Shown here: piece by piece, positions 13,448 to 21,267 of the stretch | How the letters are laid out: each line of letters begins with the position of its first letter | How positions within the stretch are numbered: the first letter of the stretch is position 1 | DNA from: a virus | Length of the DNA stretch: 64,000 bases | IMG/VR virus record: IMGVR_UViG_3300027770_000027 | Coordinates: 62,001-126,000 of that record | Reading direction: 5' to 3' (one strand) | The notes under the pieces: generated by a model | What the model was told of the DNA's origin: nothing | Databases searched by the model: none | The model's input: only the letters and a program-made list of their open reading frames with translations | Position numbers and translations under genes: made by a program

Positions 13448-13476
13448 ATCTTATCAGACCAAGTGGGGAACCTCAC
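13448..13476 (-). promoter_or_regulatory. leaderless-type promoter inside the upstream gene's 3' end
   Basis: -35 GTGAGG, spacer TTCCCCACTTGGTCTGA, -10 TAAGAT, 6 nt to the ATGATG at 13441. The last three spacer bases are the stop of gene 13454-13882. Confidence 0.8.
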
Positions 13477-13882
13477 GCGCGATCTCAGCTTTCAGTTCAG
13501 CTTCGAACTTTTCGCTGTTAATTAGCCGAGAGAGCTCGTCCGCCTCTTCTGGGGTTACGAACATGTCGACCCAGAAATTTCTCCCGTAAGTGTTAAGTTC
13601 GTGTTTGACGATATATCCCTGAGAACAACCACAGGAACACCCAGCCTTGGAGGAGAACTTAATACTACAAGCATCCGGGAACAACTCCTTCAAAGCCTTC
13701 GAGTTTGCTTTACTAGCCAAGGCTTTGACCTTACCCCAGGTCTTACATTTGAAGGGGAGGTTGTAGATCTGGTTCTTATCAAACCAAGCATCCACTACCT
13801 TATCTAGGAAGGATTCAACATAGACAATGCTGTTCCCGATTTTGTTGCGCTGACTGGATTGGGTGATCGTTGCTTTCATCAT
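13454..13882 (-). CDS. Cys-cluster protein, unknown
   Basis: 142 residues. A GCSCGCSQGYIV segment (three Cys in five residues) could bind metal. Helical C-terminus. The final residues REVPHLV are encoded by the next promoter. Related phage proteins with CSCGCS motifs exist, but I cannot name the family. Confidence 0.7.
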   Translation of the reverse strand: MMKATITQSSQRNKIGNSIVYVESFLDKVVDAWFDKNQIYNLPFKCKTWGKVKALASKANSKALKELFPDACSIKFSSKAGCSCGCSQGYIVKHELNTYGRNFWVDMFVTPEEADELSRLINSEKFEAELKAEIAREVPHLV

Positions 13883-13888
13883 GTAATA

Positions 13889-13917
13889 ATCTTACATGAT
13901 GATGGGGGGAACTACAC
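13889..13917 (-). promoter_or_regulatory. leaderless-type promoter
   Basis: -35 GTGTAG, spacer TTCCCCCCATCATCATG, -10 TAAGAT, 6 nt to the ATGATG at 13882. Confidence 0.75.
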
Positions 13918-14673
13918 GGCAGATTTGCTCAATTCAAACTCAACCTGGTAACTACTCCTGAAGACATCTAAATCCCATTGAGGTCCTAATTTGTTCTTTA
14001 GTTGTTGAGCTAATCTTTTGTATAAAGTAACTTTGCCGTGATCAGAAGACTTAGCTGAGAATCCAATGATGGTATACTTCTTAGAGTTCTTAGACAAATA
14101 TTCATTCACTATCTTCAACACAGTGGCCATAACTCTAAATGCTTTACCAGTGCCAGTCATGTCTGCGGTGCCTTGAATATTCTTATCCTCATCTGTATAA
14201 TGGAACATAATAGTTAACCTTTGAGGATATTCCGGATCTTCTAATGTCAGTACGGTGTATAAAACTTTTGGGTTATTAGGATCAGGGAAGAATATAAAAC
14301 CCCCATCCCTTTCAGACCATTGGTATGGATAGGGATTATCCATAGATTCTTCTACTACACTTTCAGGTACACAGTTAGGTACTTGTTTACCATTCTTGGT
14401 CTTAGTGCCTATTGGTTTATAACCATCCCAACAGGTGTTTTTCATTCTCTTTTTTTCTTCCAGATACTCTGAGAATGTAGGAATGGTTGCTTCTGTATGA
14501 GAATGATACTTGGCTAACCGTTTCTTTAACATCTTAACCCAACCAATGTTATTAGTACGTTTAGCCTCTTTCATATCCTTATGAGCTGCTGCAGCTTTGT
14601 GAGACCAGAACTGTTTTTTATCTGTGTTGGATTCTTTCTTGCCCGGCTTAGCTTTCTTGGATATATCACTCAT
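13912..14673 (-). CDS. virion-associated-type protein with VPNCVP motif
   Basis: 253 residues from MSDISKKAKPGKK. Basic N-terminus, a FSEYLEEKKR segment at about residue 68, then CWDGYKPIGTKTKNGKQV followed by PNCVPE. This Gly/Lys-rich VPNCVP motif is common in structural and core proteins of T4-like phages, cyanophages especially. The C-terminal half (from about residue 150) has a strand-helix pattern with GTGKAFRVMATVLKIV, IGFSAKSSD and KVTLYKRLAQQL, reminiscent of an acetyltransferase-like fold seen in jumbo-phage proteins. Preceded by AATAAATA, so probably late. Precise role unknown. Confidence 0.7.
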   Translation of the reverse strand: MSDISKKAKPGKKESNTDKKQFWSHKAAAAHKDMKEAKRTNNIGWVKMLKKRLAKYHSHTEATIPTFSEYLEEKKRMKNTCWDGYKPIGTKTKNGKQVPNCVPESVVEESMDNPYPYQWSERDGGFIFFPDPNNPKVLYTVLTLEDPEYPQRLTIMFHYTDEDKNIQGTADMTGTGKAFRVMATVLKIVNEYLSKNSKKYTIIGFSAKSSDHGKVTLYKRLAQQLKNKLGPQWDLDVFRSSYQVEFELSKSAV

Positions 14674-14677
14674 ATAT

Positions 14678-15136
14678 CTATTTATTGTTTGATCCCCTCT
14701 TTCCAAAGGCAGGTAATAAATCAAAGGCTATACCATCTTCAATCAATTGAAGAACCGGATCTGATACTTCATACTCTTTAATAGTAATCTTTACTTGTCC
14801 AGTGAACCAATCTTTAAGATGAAGGGCATATGTCTTTTGAGGGCCTAAGCCGGCGTGTTGTAATAACCTGTCCTTAAGATTCTTTCTAGAAGATCCTACA
14901 TACATTACATCTGAAGCACAGTTAAGCTTGGGCATAGCTACATACTCTTTATATTTAAGAGCCAAAAAATCTGCCCGGGTCTTAATCTTATCCCCATTGA
15001 CTTCTTCGATGATATAAACTCCTCTAGTAATGGTTAATGATTTAATATCCTCTAGGTCTGTAATAACCACCTCTTTCTTAGGAACAGCTTTAAGGGCTAA
15101 CTCTGTATCCTTAATAAGGTTTTCGAGATACTTCAT
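14678..15136 (-). CDS. GIY-YIG family endonuclease
   Basis: 152 residues. RGVYIIEE (about 38-45) and VMYVGSS (about 78-84) form the GIY-YIG pair, followed by LKDRLLQHAG with the usual Arg and His, and a Glu (IEDG) near residue 132. The family cuts DNA with one metal ion and includes homing and repair nucleases. It is a short single-domain version without a recognisable DNA-binding appendage. Its ATG overlaps the upstream stop (ATGA). Confidence 0.75.
   Translation of the reverse strand: MKYLENLIKDTELALKAVPKKEVVITDLEDIKSLTITRGVYIIEEVNGDKIKTRADFLALKYKEYVAMPKLNCASDVMYVGSSRKNLKDRLLQHAGLGPQKTYALHLKDWFTGQVKITIKEYEVSDPVLQLIEDGIAFDLLPAFGKRGSNNK
14679..14686 (-). promoter_or_regulatory. T4-late-like motif AATAAATA
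   Basis: 5 nt before the ATG at 14673, overlapping the end of the GIY-YIG gene. Confidence 0.4.
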
Positions 15137-15303
15137 TTTACTATTACTCTTGGTTCTCCGGTGTCTGAGGGAGTATTAGCAATAACTTGTTTATAGAAAG
15201 CACTTACAGCTTTACAACAACTTGGAGGTATACTCAAAGCAGTTCCTACAAAGAGCCATACCAAACCTATCTTTACCAAACTATCTTTTATTTCTTCTCT
15301 CAT
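15133..15303 (-). CDS. 56-residue membrane-anchored protein
   Basis: Starts MREEIKDSLVKIGLVWLFVG with a single hydrophobic helix over about residues 11-28, a CC pair and a polar tail. Coupled by ATGA to the GIY-YIG gene and 0 nt after 15304-15753. Confidence 0.55.
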   Translation of the reverse strand: MREEIKDSLVKIGLVWLFVGTALSIPPSCCKAVSAFYKQVIANTPSDTGEPRVIVK

Positions 15304-15753
15304 TTAAGTTGTTTTATTAATAAAATATTCTTCTACGGCTTCTTTACCATATCGTTCAATTGCGTGGGTATCACACAAAGTTTTAATCCATCCAAGAGAA
15401 ATGCGCCTACCAGGGCACCCACATTTCTCACAAGTAACACTACTTAGCAACTCAGCATATCTAACAAGGTGACTAGTAACACTGTTTCCCCCATCACAAT
15501 ATAAACGAAGAGTTCCGAACTTTTCTTTAATTTGAACAAATACCGGGAGTTCCTTTTTAATTGCTTCTAATTGAGTAGAATCTTCTTGTCTTTTAAAATG
15601 TTCATAATCCATACAAATGGTTTTGCATAGACCGTGAATAATATTAAACCAACCAATGCCACATTCAAATCCATAATGTAAAGATCTTTTAGTAGAATCC
15701 TTATGGTTGAATAAGAGGGGATAATCTGCTTCTAATAGTTTATAGTTTTTCAT
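15304..15753 (-). CDS. zinc-ribbon phage protein (KFGTLR family)
   Basis: 149 residues. FECGIGWFNIIHGLC, then EKFGTLRLYCDGG and a CEKCGCPG zinc knuckle. This order (GWxxI, FGTLRxY, C-x-x-C-x-x-x-G) is that of a widespread uncharacterised protein found in many phages and prophages. It overlaps 15740-15949 by 14 nt. Confidence 0.75.
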   Translation of the reverse strand: MKNYKLLEADYPLLFNHKDSTKRSLHYGFECGIGWFNIIHGLCKTICMDYEHFKRQEDSTQLEAIKKELPVFVQIKEKFGTLRLYCDGGNSVTSHLVRYAELLSSVTCEKCGCPGRRISLGWIKTLCDTHAIERYGKEAVEEYFINKTT

Positions 15754-15949
15754 TTTGTTCTCTCAAATCATCTAATTTATTAAACATCTCACAAGACTTT
15801 AAAGTGTGATACGAAGCCAATAAACGGATAACTCCCATCAACACGGTATCCTCTTCACTACAGAAATCGTCTACATAGGCTCCAATTACCCCAAGCATTC
15901 GACTATGAGACTTGAGCTCTTCAAATTGTTCTTCTGTCAATTCTTTCAT
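15740..15949 (-). CDS. helical small protein, unknown
   Basis: 69 residues, acidic helical. Overlaps 15304-15753 at its 3' end. The 55-nt gap upstream has a TATAAT-like word and the base of a hairpin, 15995-16020. Confidence 0.6.
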   Translation of the reverse strand: MKELTEEQFEELKSHSRMLGVIGAYVDDFCSEEDTVLMGVIRLLASYHTLKSCEMFNKLDDLREQNEKL

Positions 15950-16004
15950 ATTAACCTATTTGTTTTTTACTTCTTTCTTATTATAGTATAAATTGATAGG
16001 AACA

Positions 16005-16238
16005 TCACCGTACACCTATCACTTTTTGCATCTCTTCAAGAGCTTTTTTGACATCATCACAACCTCTATTATAATGCCAATCGTTCTTAGCTCCTAACCA
16101 ACAATCAAAATCTGAGTAATTCCAAGTTTCAAATCTGACGTATTTAAATGCTTCAAATTCTGTAACCTTTACCCATTCTTCGGTGAATGATATTCCTGCT
16201 TTTGGTCCTTTGTAATCTTTTGGATAATCTGTTCTCAT
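16005..16238 (-). CDS. small aromatic-rich protein, unknown
   Basis: 77 residues, Trp/Tyr-rich (WNYSDFDCWLGAKNDWHYN). Coupled by ATGA to 16235-16489. A GATAGG/CCTATC hairpin (15995-16020) straddles its stop and could be a weak terminator. Confidence 0.6.
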   Translation of the reverse strand: MRTDYPKDYKGPKAGISFTEEWVKVTEFEAFKYVRFETWNYSDFDCWLGAKNDWHYNRGCDDVKKALEEMQKVIGVR

Positions 16239-16489
16239 TTATTCCTTTTGCTATTTTCTTTCAGCCAATTATATTGAGCCAATGCTTCTTCTGTAGTAAC
16301 AATTCGTCTGATGATTTCATTTTCTTTTACTACAAGATGCCCACCATCAACCTTAAATTTATACTCAACACAATCAACATCAAAATAATGAGGAGTAAGA
16401 ACAGTTTCCACAAAAGTTCCAACATCTTCATATGTTTTACCAGCAAACTCATATCGAAGCAAGTATCTTTTATCTTCTTTAGGAATCAT
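16235..16489 (-). CDS. small strand-rich protein, unknown
   Basis: 84 residues. ATGA overlaps on both sides, typical of coupled phage genes. No motif recognised. Confidence 0.6.
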   Translation of the reverse strand: MIPKEDKRYLLRYEFAGKTYEDVGTFVETVLTPHYFDVDCVEYKFKVDGGHLVVKENEIIRRIVTTEEALAQYNWLKENSKRNK

Positions 16490-16878
16490 AACAAATTCAC
16501 TCCATGTGATGCAGCATCATATCCGAATAATATTCTACAGATTCTTTTTAGTTTAGCAATCTCTTCTCTCTGCTCATCAATGATCCTTTGTTTATCCTGC
16601 TCTCTAATGTCCATCATTTTAATCCTATCTGCTGCGTGCATTGCTAATGATGCAGCAGTATTAGGTGCAACACAAACTCCATCAGCTTCTGTAGCATTAG
16701 GAAAGTTCGTTGGATCATCTTTGTACCAAGGATATCCCAATGCTTTGCCTAAGATTTGTTCAATTTGATGAAATTCTTCCAGCATCTTATCTCTCACACG
16801 TTTGAGCCTGAGAATATCATCTATCCCTCCGTCGATGATAGCTGCATAATCTTTTAGTAGTTGATCTCTGTCTGTCAT
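16486..16878 (-). CDS. helical coiled-coil protein, unknown
   Basis: 130 residues. Two helical blocks; the second (IREQDKQRIIDEQREEIAKL) is a coiled coil. A short GYPWYKDDPTNFPNAT turn separates them. Confidence 0.6.
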   Translation of the reverse strand: MTDRDQLLKDYAAIIDGGIDDILRLKRVRDKMLEEFHQIEQILGKALGYPWYKDDPTNFPNATEADGVCVAPNTAASLAMHAADRIKMMDIREQDKQRIIDEQREEIAKLKRICRILFGYDAASHGVNLL

Positions 16879-16879
16879 A

Positions 16880-17218
16880 TTAGTAAATCTCTTTGCTTCT
16901 TCCGTTATCAGTTTCTTCGAAGACTTCTATCTCGTATGAATTTGATCTTGATTTTCTAGAAATATATTTTTTTGCTGCGTCTTCTGTAAAGAATACATCA
17001 ATAAATGGACGAGAATCATATCCGTTAAAGAATACGAGGTAAACTCTTTGCTTCTTTATCACTCGTTCTTCAACCATATGTGGGGCAAAAAGTTCTTCTT
17101 GATCTACACGCTCTCTATTATTACCCAATCTCTCGTCTAGTCTATCTCGTTCCATCTTTCTCCGTTCAGCCAAAGCATCAATACCTTCTGTTAGTTCATT
17201 CATAAGATTGCGGTTCAT
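16880..17218 (-). CDS. two-part small protein, unknown
   Basis: 112 residues. A charged coiled-coil N-terminal half, then RVYLVFFNGYDSRPFIDVFF with TEDAAKKYI, like the 501-695 group. Its first residues MNRNLMNE match MKRNLMNE of the next gene upstream. Confidence 0.6.
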   Translation of the reverse strand: MNRNLMNELTEGIDALAERRKMERDRLDERLGNNRERVDQEELFAPHMVEERVIKKQRVYLVFFNGYDSRPFIDVFFTEDAAKKYISRKSRSNSYEIEVFEETDNGRSKEIY

Positions 17219-17223
17219 TATCT

Positions 17224-17487
17224 TTATTGACCAGAATAAGACTTTAACAATCCTTCTAATGCTTGTTCTAAAATAAGCTTTTCGTTTTTGAGGATTTCTA
17301 AATACTTTTTATTTTTTCTATCAACATAATCATTATCGTGAATGTAAATCTCGTCATTTACATGCTCAAGACCGATACGAATTGCTTGTTGCGCTGCATA
17401 AATGTCGTCTTTTAGCATTACCCATGTTTCTGGGGCGTAGCCTTGACTATAATTAGGTGTTTCTTCGTTCATAAGGTTACGTTTCAT
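17224..17487 (-). CDS. helical small protein, unknown
   Basis: 87 residues from MKRNLMNEETPNYSQ. Start chosen to give the MxRNLMNE start shared with 16880-17218; it overlaps the upstream stop by 11 nt. Confidence 0.55.
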   Translation of the reverse strand: MKRNLMNEETPNYSQGYAPETWVMLKDDIYAAQQAIRIGLEHVNDEIYIHDNDYVDRKNKKYLEILKNEKLILEQALEGLLKSYSGQ

Positions 17488-17743
17488 ATTTTTCAATAGC
17501 ATCTGCGTAGCTAACTAAATTATCATCACATTCTTCCCAAGATTTAGCTGTTCTCTCTTTTTCTGCCTCAACTAGACGCTGAACTACTTCCTTTACCTTT
17601 TCTGGAAGAGTTTCGATTTCATGTTTTGGGTATAGTACAGACAATTCTTTCATTATGTCAATTAAGATGCCATAAAGGTTTGTATTCTTTTTTGCAAGAT
17701 CTGTAGTACTTTCTACAAGGTTAATGAGTTGTTCGTTATTCAT
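17477..17743 (-). CDS. helical small protein, unknown
   Basis: 88 residues, helical throughout, ending SYADAIEKYET. ATGA coupling to 17740-18057. Confidence 0.6.
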   Translation of the reverse strand: MNNEQLINLVESTTDLAKKNTNLYGILIDIMKELSVLYPKHEIETLPEKVKEVVQRLVEAEKERTAKSWEECDDNLVSYADAIEKYET

Positions 17744-18057
17744 AGTTCTCTGTATTTCATCAACTCTGCCAAAAATTTATCTGCCATCAGTACCCATTGT
17801 TCGTTTTGTTTTTTAAGTGTTTCTAATTCTTCTTCTAAATTTTCTGCTTTGATCTGAGCTTTGTCTAGTTCTTTGGAAAGTAGATGTATTTGATTCACAA
17901 AATCATCATACTCAACTCTAAACTTATCTTCCATAATCGTAGCAACAATATTCACCATCTCTGGAACTTCAAGATATTTTCGGTATCCAGCTTCATCATT
18001 AACTTCTTTGATTTTTTGAAGAGTTAGTTCTTCAAGGTGTTCTCTGTTGAATTTCAT
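17740..18057 (-). CDS. coiled-coil protein, unknown
   Basis: 105 residues. Long coiled coil at about residues 45-95 (LSKELDKAQIKAENLEEELE). No family recognised. Confidence 0.6.
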   Translation of the reverse strand: MKFNREHLEELTLQKIKEVNDEAGYRKYLEVPEMVNIVATIMEDKFRVEYDDFVNQIHLLSKELDKAQIKAENLEEELETLKKQNEQWVLMADKFLAELMKYREL

Positions 18058-18133
18058 ACATCAATTATTTTTCAAAAATTATTAAAATCATCTTCTGTTG
18101 GATGAGTTCTCCAAGTGTTATAGGAATAGTATT

Positions 18134-18409
18134 TCACTTTACGTAATATTTTTTGGGGTCTAATTCATAAATGAACCAAGATTCAACCTTAACAATTCTC
18201 TTCATTACTCTGAGTTTGATAGGACATCCCCATCTACCTTCTTTAGCAATCGCTATGGCTTTATGAATAGCTGTTTGCTCATCTTTGTATCTGTATTCAT
18301 TACCAAAAGGATCTTGTAGTTCTTTCCATAGATAAGACATTTTTCCTGTTACATGGTCTACGTAACCAGCTTCAAATTCTATGCAGTAAAATTGTGTATC
18401 TTCATTCAT
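18134..18409 (-). CDS. small protein of the second paralogous group
   Basis: 91 residues from MNEDTQFYCIEFE. FYCIEFEAGY..W, an AIHKAIAIAKEG helix and LRVMKRIVKVESWFIYE match the strand-helix-strand pattern of 6248-6679 and 26270-26548. Start context TAATATG. Confidence 0.6.
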   Translation of the reverse strand: MNEDTQFYCIEFEAGYVDHVTGKMSYLWKELQDPFGNEYRYKDEQTAIHKAIAIAKEGRWGCPIKLRVMKRIVKVESWFIYELDPKKYYVK

Positions 18410-18410
18410 A

Positions 18411-18608
18411 TTAAGCAACGCTTAATTCTTCTCCAATATACCAAAGAATAGCTGTAAATTTGTTATTATCAAATTTACCTTCTTCATCGTATACATCTAA
18501 AATTTCATGATCTAGACAAATATCTTCAATTCTAGATTCAAGATCTCGTGCAATCTTTTCGAGCAATACTTTTTGCTCTGAAGTTAAAGTGTAGTTTGAC
18601 ATTCCCAT
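18411..18608 (-). CDS. helical small protein, unknown
   Basis: 65 residues, acidic helical. One base lies between its stop and the next ATG (TAATATG), the commonest junction in this operon. Confidence 0.6.
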   Translation of the reverse strand: MGMSNYTLTSEQKVLLEKIARDLESRIEDICLDHEILDVYDEEGKFDNNKFTAILWYIGEELSVA

Positions 18609-18609
18609 A

Positions 18610-18825
18610 TTAATTTTTTAGTTGAGCTGCAATTTGATCAATTACTTTTTGACCAGAAAGTTCATCCCGTTCAGACTTAGAAAACAATACATTGTGTTTT
18701 GTAGCATTATGTAAAAGTGTTCGAATAAATTCTAATTGTTCTGGAGTCAGATCTTCTAGAGTCAAATCTGCTGTATACTCAATAAGTACGAGGCTTGTTT
18801 GTTTTAATTTGTATTGTACTTTCAT
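18610..18825 (-). CDS. small protein, unknown
   Basis: 71 residues. A strand (VQYKLKQTSLVLIEYTADLT) then helices with LTLEDLTPEQLEFIRTLL. Confidence 0.6.
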   Translation of the reverse strand: MKVQYKLKQTSLVLIEYTADLTLEDLTPEQLEFIRTLLHNATKHNVLFSKSERDELSGQKVIDQIAAQLKN

Positions 18826-18826
18826 A

Positions 18827-19066
18827 TTATAAATTGTTAGCTACATTCTTGACATGCTCTATAACATTAGACTTCATGCAAGTTAGTTTACTAATAACTT
18901 CAACAAAATTAATTTCAATATCATCAATACTATTTAAAATGTCTTCTTTTGTTACTGTACCATCTGCAATCATTCGATTAAAATCATTCTGCACCCAACC
19001 TTTCAAGTCGTCAACTTTGAGTGCTAGATTTTTGATGTCGTTAAATAGTTCTTTTTGAGTTTTCAT
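18827..19066 (-). CDS. helical small protein, unknown
   Basis: 79 residues, helical (MKTQKELFNDIKNLALKVDD). No motif recognised. Confidence 0.6.
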   Translation of the reverse strand: MKTQKELFNDIKNLALKVDDLKGWVQNDFNRMIADGTVTKEDILNSIDDIEINFVEVISKLTCMKSNVIEHVKNVANNL

Positions 19067-19112
19067 TTATACGCTAGATTGGATAAAATTAAGTTATACG
19101 GTAGATCGAATA

Positions 19113-19505
19113 TTACTCTGTTTCCTGTGGAATGTCAAGCTTCGTTTCAAAAATGTTTCCTACTACGTTAAAAAACTGATCATATTCAATTAGATCTTGA
19201 AATGTTTCAAATGCTTTATCTATTACAACTCCAAAAGAACCAAACTCTTTAAAATATTGAACTTCACCAACAAATTGCATACCATCATCTCGATAAGCAA
19301 ACTCTAACAAGTCACCTTCATAGATCTCTTTGCCATTCTTATCAACAAGCCCTGTGAATTGCTGAAAGACTGCATCCTTATAACCACCTCGTTCCCAATT
19401 ACCCAAGTAAACATGCAGTTCTCCTTCTTTAGGATATTCTAACATATCAAACTCACCATGACCTCCCCAATGCTTAACATAAACTCTATATTTTGGTGTT
19501 CTCAT
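19113..19505 (-). CDS. YopX-like phage protein
   Basis: 130 residues. MRTPKYRVYVK, then FTGLVDKNGKEIYEGDLLEF and, near the end, NVVGNIFE form the YopX-type domain common in phages of many hosts. Known structures of this family are beta-barrels of unknown function. The C-terminal KLDIPQETE recurs as a frameshifted extension at 20591-20669. Confidence 0.75.
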   Translation of the reverse strand: MRTPKYRVYVKHWGGHGEFDMLEYPKEGELHVYLGNWERGGYKDAVFQQFTGLVDKNGKEIYEGDLLEFAYRDDGMQFVGEVQYFKEFGSFGVVIDKAFETFQDLIEYDQFFNVVGNIFETKLDIPQETE

Positions 19506-19536
19506 TTTTTATTCAGCGTATACTTGGATGCTCATG

Positions 19537-19737
19537 TTAACATAGAATAGTTTCGTATTCTACATACGTTTTTTTAGTTACTTCTAATAGTTTGTATATA
19601 TTGTCTGTATACTTTTCAGACATACGATGGTAAGCTATTTTAGCTTCATCGCAAAATTCATACTCTGCTAATTTCTCCCAACGGTCTGGTGCTGTTTTTA
19701 GAGCCCATCTCAATTCAAAAGTAATTTCTGGTTCCAT
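19537..19737 (-). CDS. small protein of the second paralogous group
   Basis: 66 residues from MEPEITFELRWAL, with a strand-helix-strand layout and Y-K-L-L-E-V-T near the end as in 18134-18409. The start follows the previous stop in TAATATG. Confidence 0.6.
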   Translation of the reverse strand: MEPEITFELRWALKTAPDRWEKLAEYEFCDEAKIAYHRMSEKYTDNIYKLLEVTKKTYVEYETILC

Positions 19738-19738
19738 A

Positions 19739-19897
19739 TTAGTCCTCTCTATCATATTTCGCCATTTCCAACATGTAAACGGAATTTTCTAGTTCTTTGA
19801 TTCTTTCCGCATTATCTCTAGTCGTATCTTCTAGTTCTTTAAGTCTGTTGAAGATTTCTATATATTTTGATACCCTTAGTCTTATTGTTTCTTCCAT
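19739..19897 (-). CDS. 52-residue coiled-coil protein
   Basis: Starts MEETIRLRVSKYIEIFNRLK; heptad pattern through the whole protein. Stop and next start share TAATATG. Below the usual ORF length cut-off. Confidence 0.55.
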   Translation of the reverse strand: MEETIRLRVSKYIEIFNRLKELEDTTRDNAERIKELENSVYMLEMAKYDRED

Positions 19898-19898
19898 A

Positions 19899-20102
19899 CT
19901 AATCTTTGATCCATTCTACAGGCACATCGACCCATTTAACTTCCTGTTTGGTAATGACATAATTCCCAAAAGTGCTAATTGTTACTTGTTGTTGGAGAAT
20001 TAACTCCTGACTACCTTTCTCTTTTTGTCTCCACCGAATCTGTCCTGTATAGGAAGTTTGAGTGTATACATTATCTTCTACCTTATTGTTAGAACTATTC
20101 AT
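19899..20102 (-). CDS. small strand-rich protein, unknown
   Basis: 67 residues from MNSSNNKVEDNVY. Mostly beta, ending VKWVDVPVEWIKD. Overlaps the upstream stop by 8 nt. Confidence 0.6.
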   Translation of the reverse strand: MNSSNNKVEDNVYTQTSYTGQIRWRQKEKGSQELILQQQVTISTFGNYVITKQEVKWVDVPVEWIKD

Positions 20103-20379
20103 ATCTGTTGGGGTTTGCAAATAAGCTTTGACGCCGCTCTTGTAGTTTATCCATAAACTTCTTAAAGGTTTCTTCTACAAAGTAATCTGTAGCCTCTTTA
20201 GGGTTATCCTTACCATGATGCATTACTATTTTCAACAATTCCATATTATGTCCAAAGAGAGCATATGTATCAAACAAAGTACCTCCCTTAATCTTCAACA
20301 ACTGTTTAGAGTCTTGTTCTAATACATAATAGACATCAAAGTCATATCCTGTAGGTTCTGTTCTAATGGTGTAGCTCAT
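20095..20379 (-). CDS. small soluble protein, unknown
   Basis: 94 residues from MSYTIRTEPTGYDFDV. Strand-rich start and helical C-terminus. Start chosen after the upstream stop. Confidence 0.6.
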   Translation of the reverse strand: MSYTIRTEPTGYDFDVYYVLEQDSKQLLKIKGGTLFDTYALFGHNMELLKIVMHHGKDNPKEATDYFVEETFKKFMDKLQERRQSLFANPNRYE

Positions 20380-20392
20380 ATTATTATTCGGT

Positions 20393-20581
20393 TTACTCGC
20401 GATCTCCAATGTATTCAGCATTCAATTTAATTTCATTTCTTGCTAGAGTATCAAGCAAACCTAATGCTAGATCTTTGATTGCTTTTTCACCATTACCACC
20501 AGCTTGTTCTATTGCTTCTTTCAAAGCAAGATAATTATTATGGTATAGCAGATCTCTTTTTGATTCAAAAACGTAACTCAT
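20393..20581 (-). CDS. helical small protein, unknown
   Basis: 62 residues, starting MSYVFESKRDLLYHNNYLAL. Helical. Confidence 0.6.
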   Translation of the reverse strand: MSYVFESKRDLLYHNNYLALKEAIEQAGGNGEKAIKDLALGLLDTLARNEIKLNAEYIGDRE

Positions 20582-20590
20582 GATACAATA

Positions 20591-20676
20591 CTATTCTGTT
20601 TCCTCTGGAATGTCAACAAAATTGTTGATGCTGCAAACTTCTTCTCCATTTTCGTCAGTTTGTTGTTCATTTTTTT
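20591..20676 (-). other. possible -1 frameshift site and extension
   Basis: Gene 20667-21053 ends TTA AAA AAA TGA. The heptamer A AAA AAA is in the correct phase for -1 slippage, and the new frame runs 26 codons (NEQQTDENGEEVCSINNFVD then IPEETE) to a TAG at 20591. The tail resembles the YopX-like C-terminus. Confidence 0.5.
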
Positions 20677-21053
20677 AATTTGTGATCAAAAGCTTTTAAT
20701 ATAAGACTGATATCGGTATCATACAACTTCATCAAATCTGAACACTTATCGCAAGCTTCTAAATTTACTCTATCTCTGATATCTTTTAAAGAAGTGTATT
20801 CATACTTTTCAATAGATTGCTGCTCTTCGGTTGTTAATTCTTTAACGTAATCAAAGAAACTCAAAGAGAATTTATGTTCTGGAAATTCTTTTAATACTAC
20901 TCCACACCAACTAGATGCTAATTCTAATTTGGAGATTGTGTATTCTTTGCCAACCTCTAGAAGCTCATTAGCATCTTTGACAATGTTAACAAACCAGAAC
21001 ATTGTTGTTCCTTTGAAGGTTACTTTACTATTAATTTTGGGCCACTGTTTCAT
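20667..21053 (-). CDS. soluble protein, possible frameshift product
   Basis: 128 residues from MKQWPKINSKVTFKGTTMFW. The N-terminal part is strand-rich with GKEYTISKLE (a small beta barrel or YopX/KOW-like piece is possible). CDKCSDLMK may be a metal site. It ends at a seven-A run directly before TGA, which could shift to a longer product. Confidence 0.6.
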   Translation of the reverse strand: MKQWPKINSKVTFKGTTMFWFVNIVKDANELLEVGKEYTISKLELASSWCGVVLKEFPEHKFSLSFFDYVKELTTEEQQSIEKYEYTSLKDIRDRVNLEACDKCSDLMKLYDTDISLILKAFDHKLKK

Positions 21054-21057
21054 AAAA

Positions 21058-21267
21058 TTATAAAGACCAAGTATCTTCGCCTTGTTCGTTTTGTCCAACT
21101 ATCTCTACTTCAATTCCTAAGTGCTTGAGCACAGCCATCCATCCATTATCTTCACAAGGGCTACGATGTACAAGCTCTCCGTCCACATACCATTCTGTAC
21201 CCCATTCACTACAGCATCCATCACCACATTCATAAGAGTAATCTTTTTGTACAATTTTACGTTTCAT
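21058..21267 (-). CDS. small Cys/Trp-rich phage protein
   Basis: 69 residues from MKRKIVQKDYSYECGDG. Segment CGDGCCSEWGTEWYVDGE is a signature I associate with short uncharacterised phage proteins. ATGA coupling to 21264-21980. Confidence 0.65.
   Translation of the reverse strand: MKRKIVQKDYSYECGDGCCSEWGTEWYVDGELVHRSPCEDNGWMAVLKHLGIEVEIVGQNEQGEDTWSL

Noticed and set aside
16187-16768. Plus-strand 193-residue ORF
   Set aside because: Antisense across several coupled minus genes; low-complexity Phe/Ile/Ser content of a reverse frame.
20580-20669. 30-residue ORF MNNKLTKMEKKFAAS...
   Set aside because: The frame overlapping the -1 extension has the better similarity (DIPEETE); both cannot be constrained, so I kept the frameshift reading.
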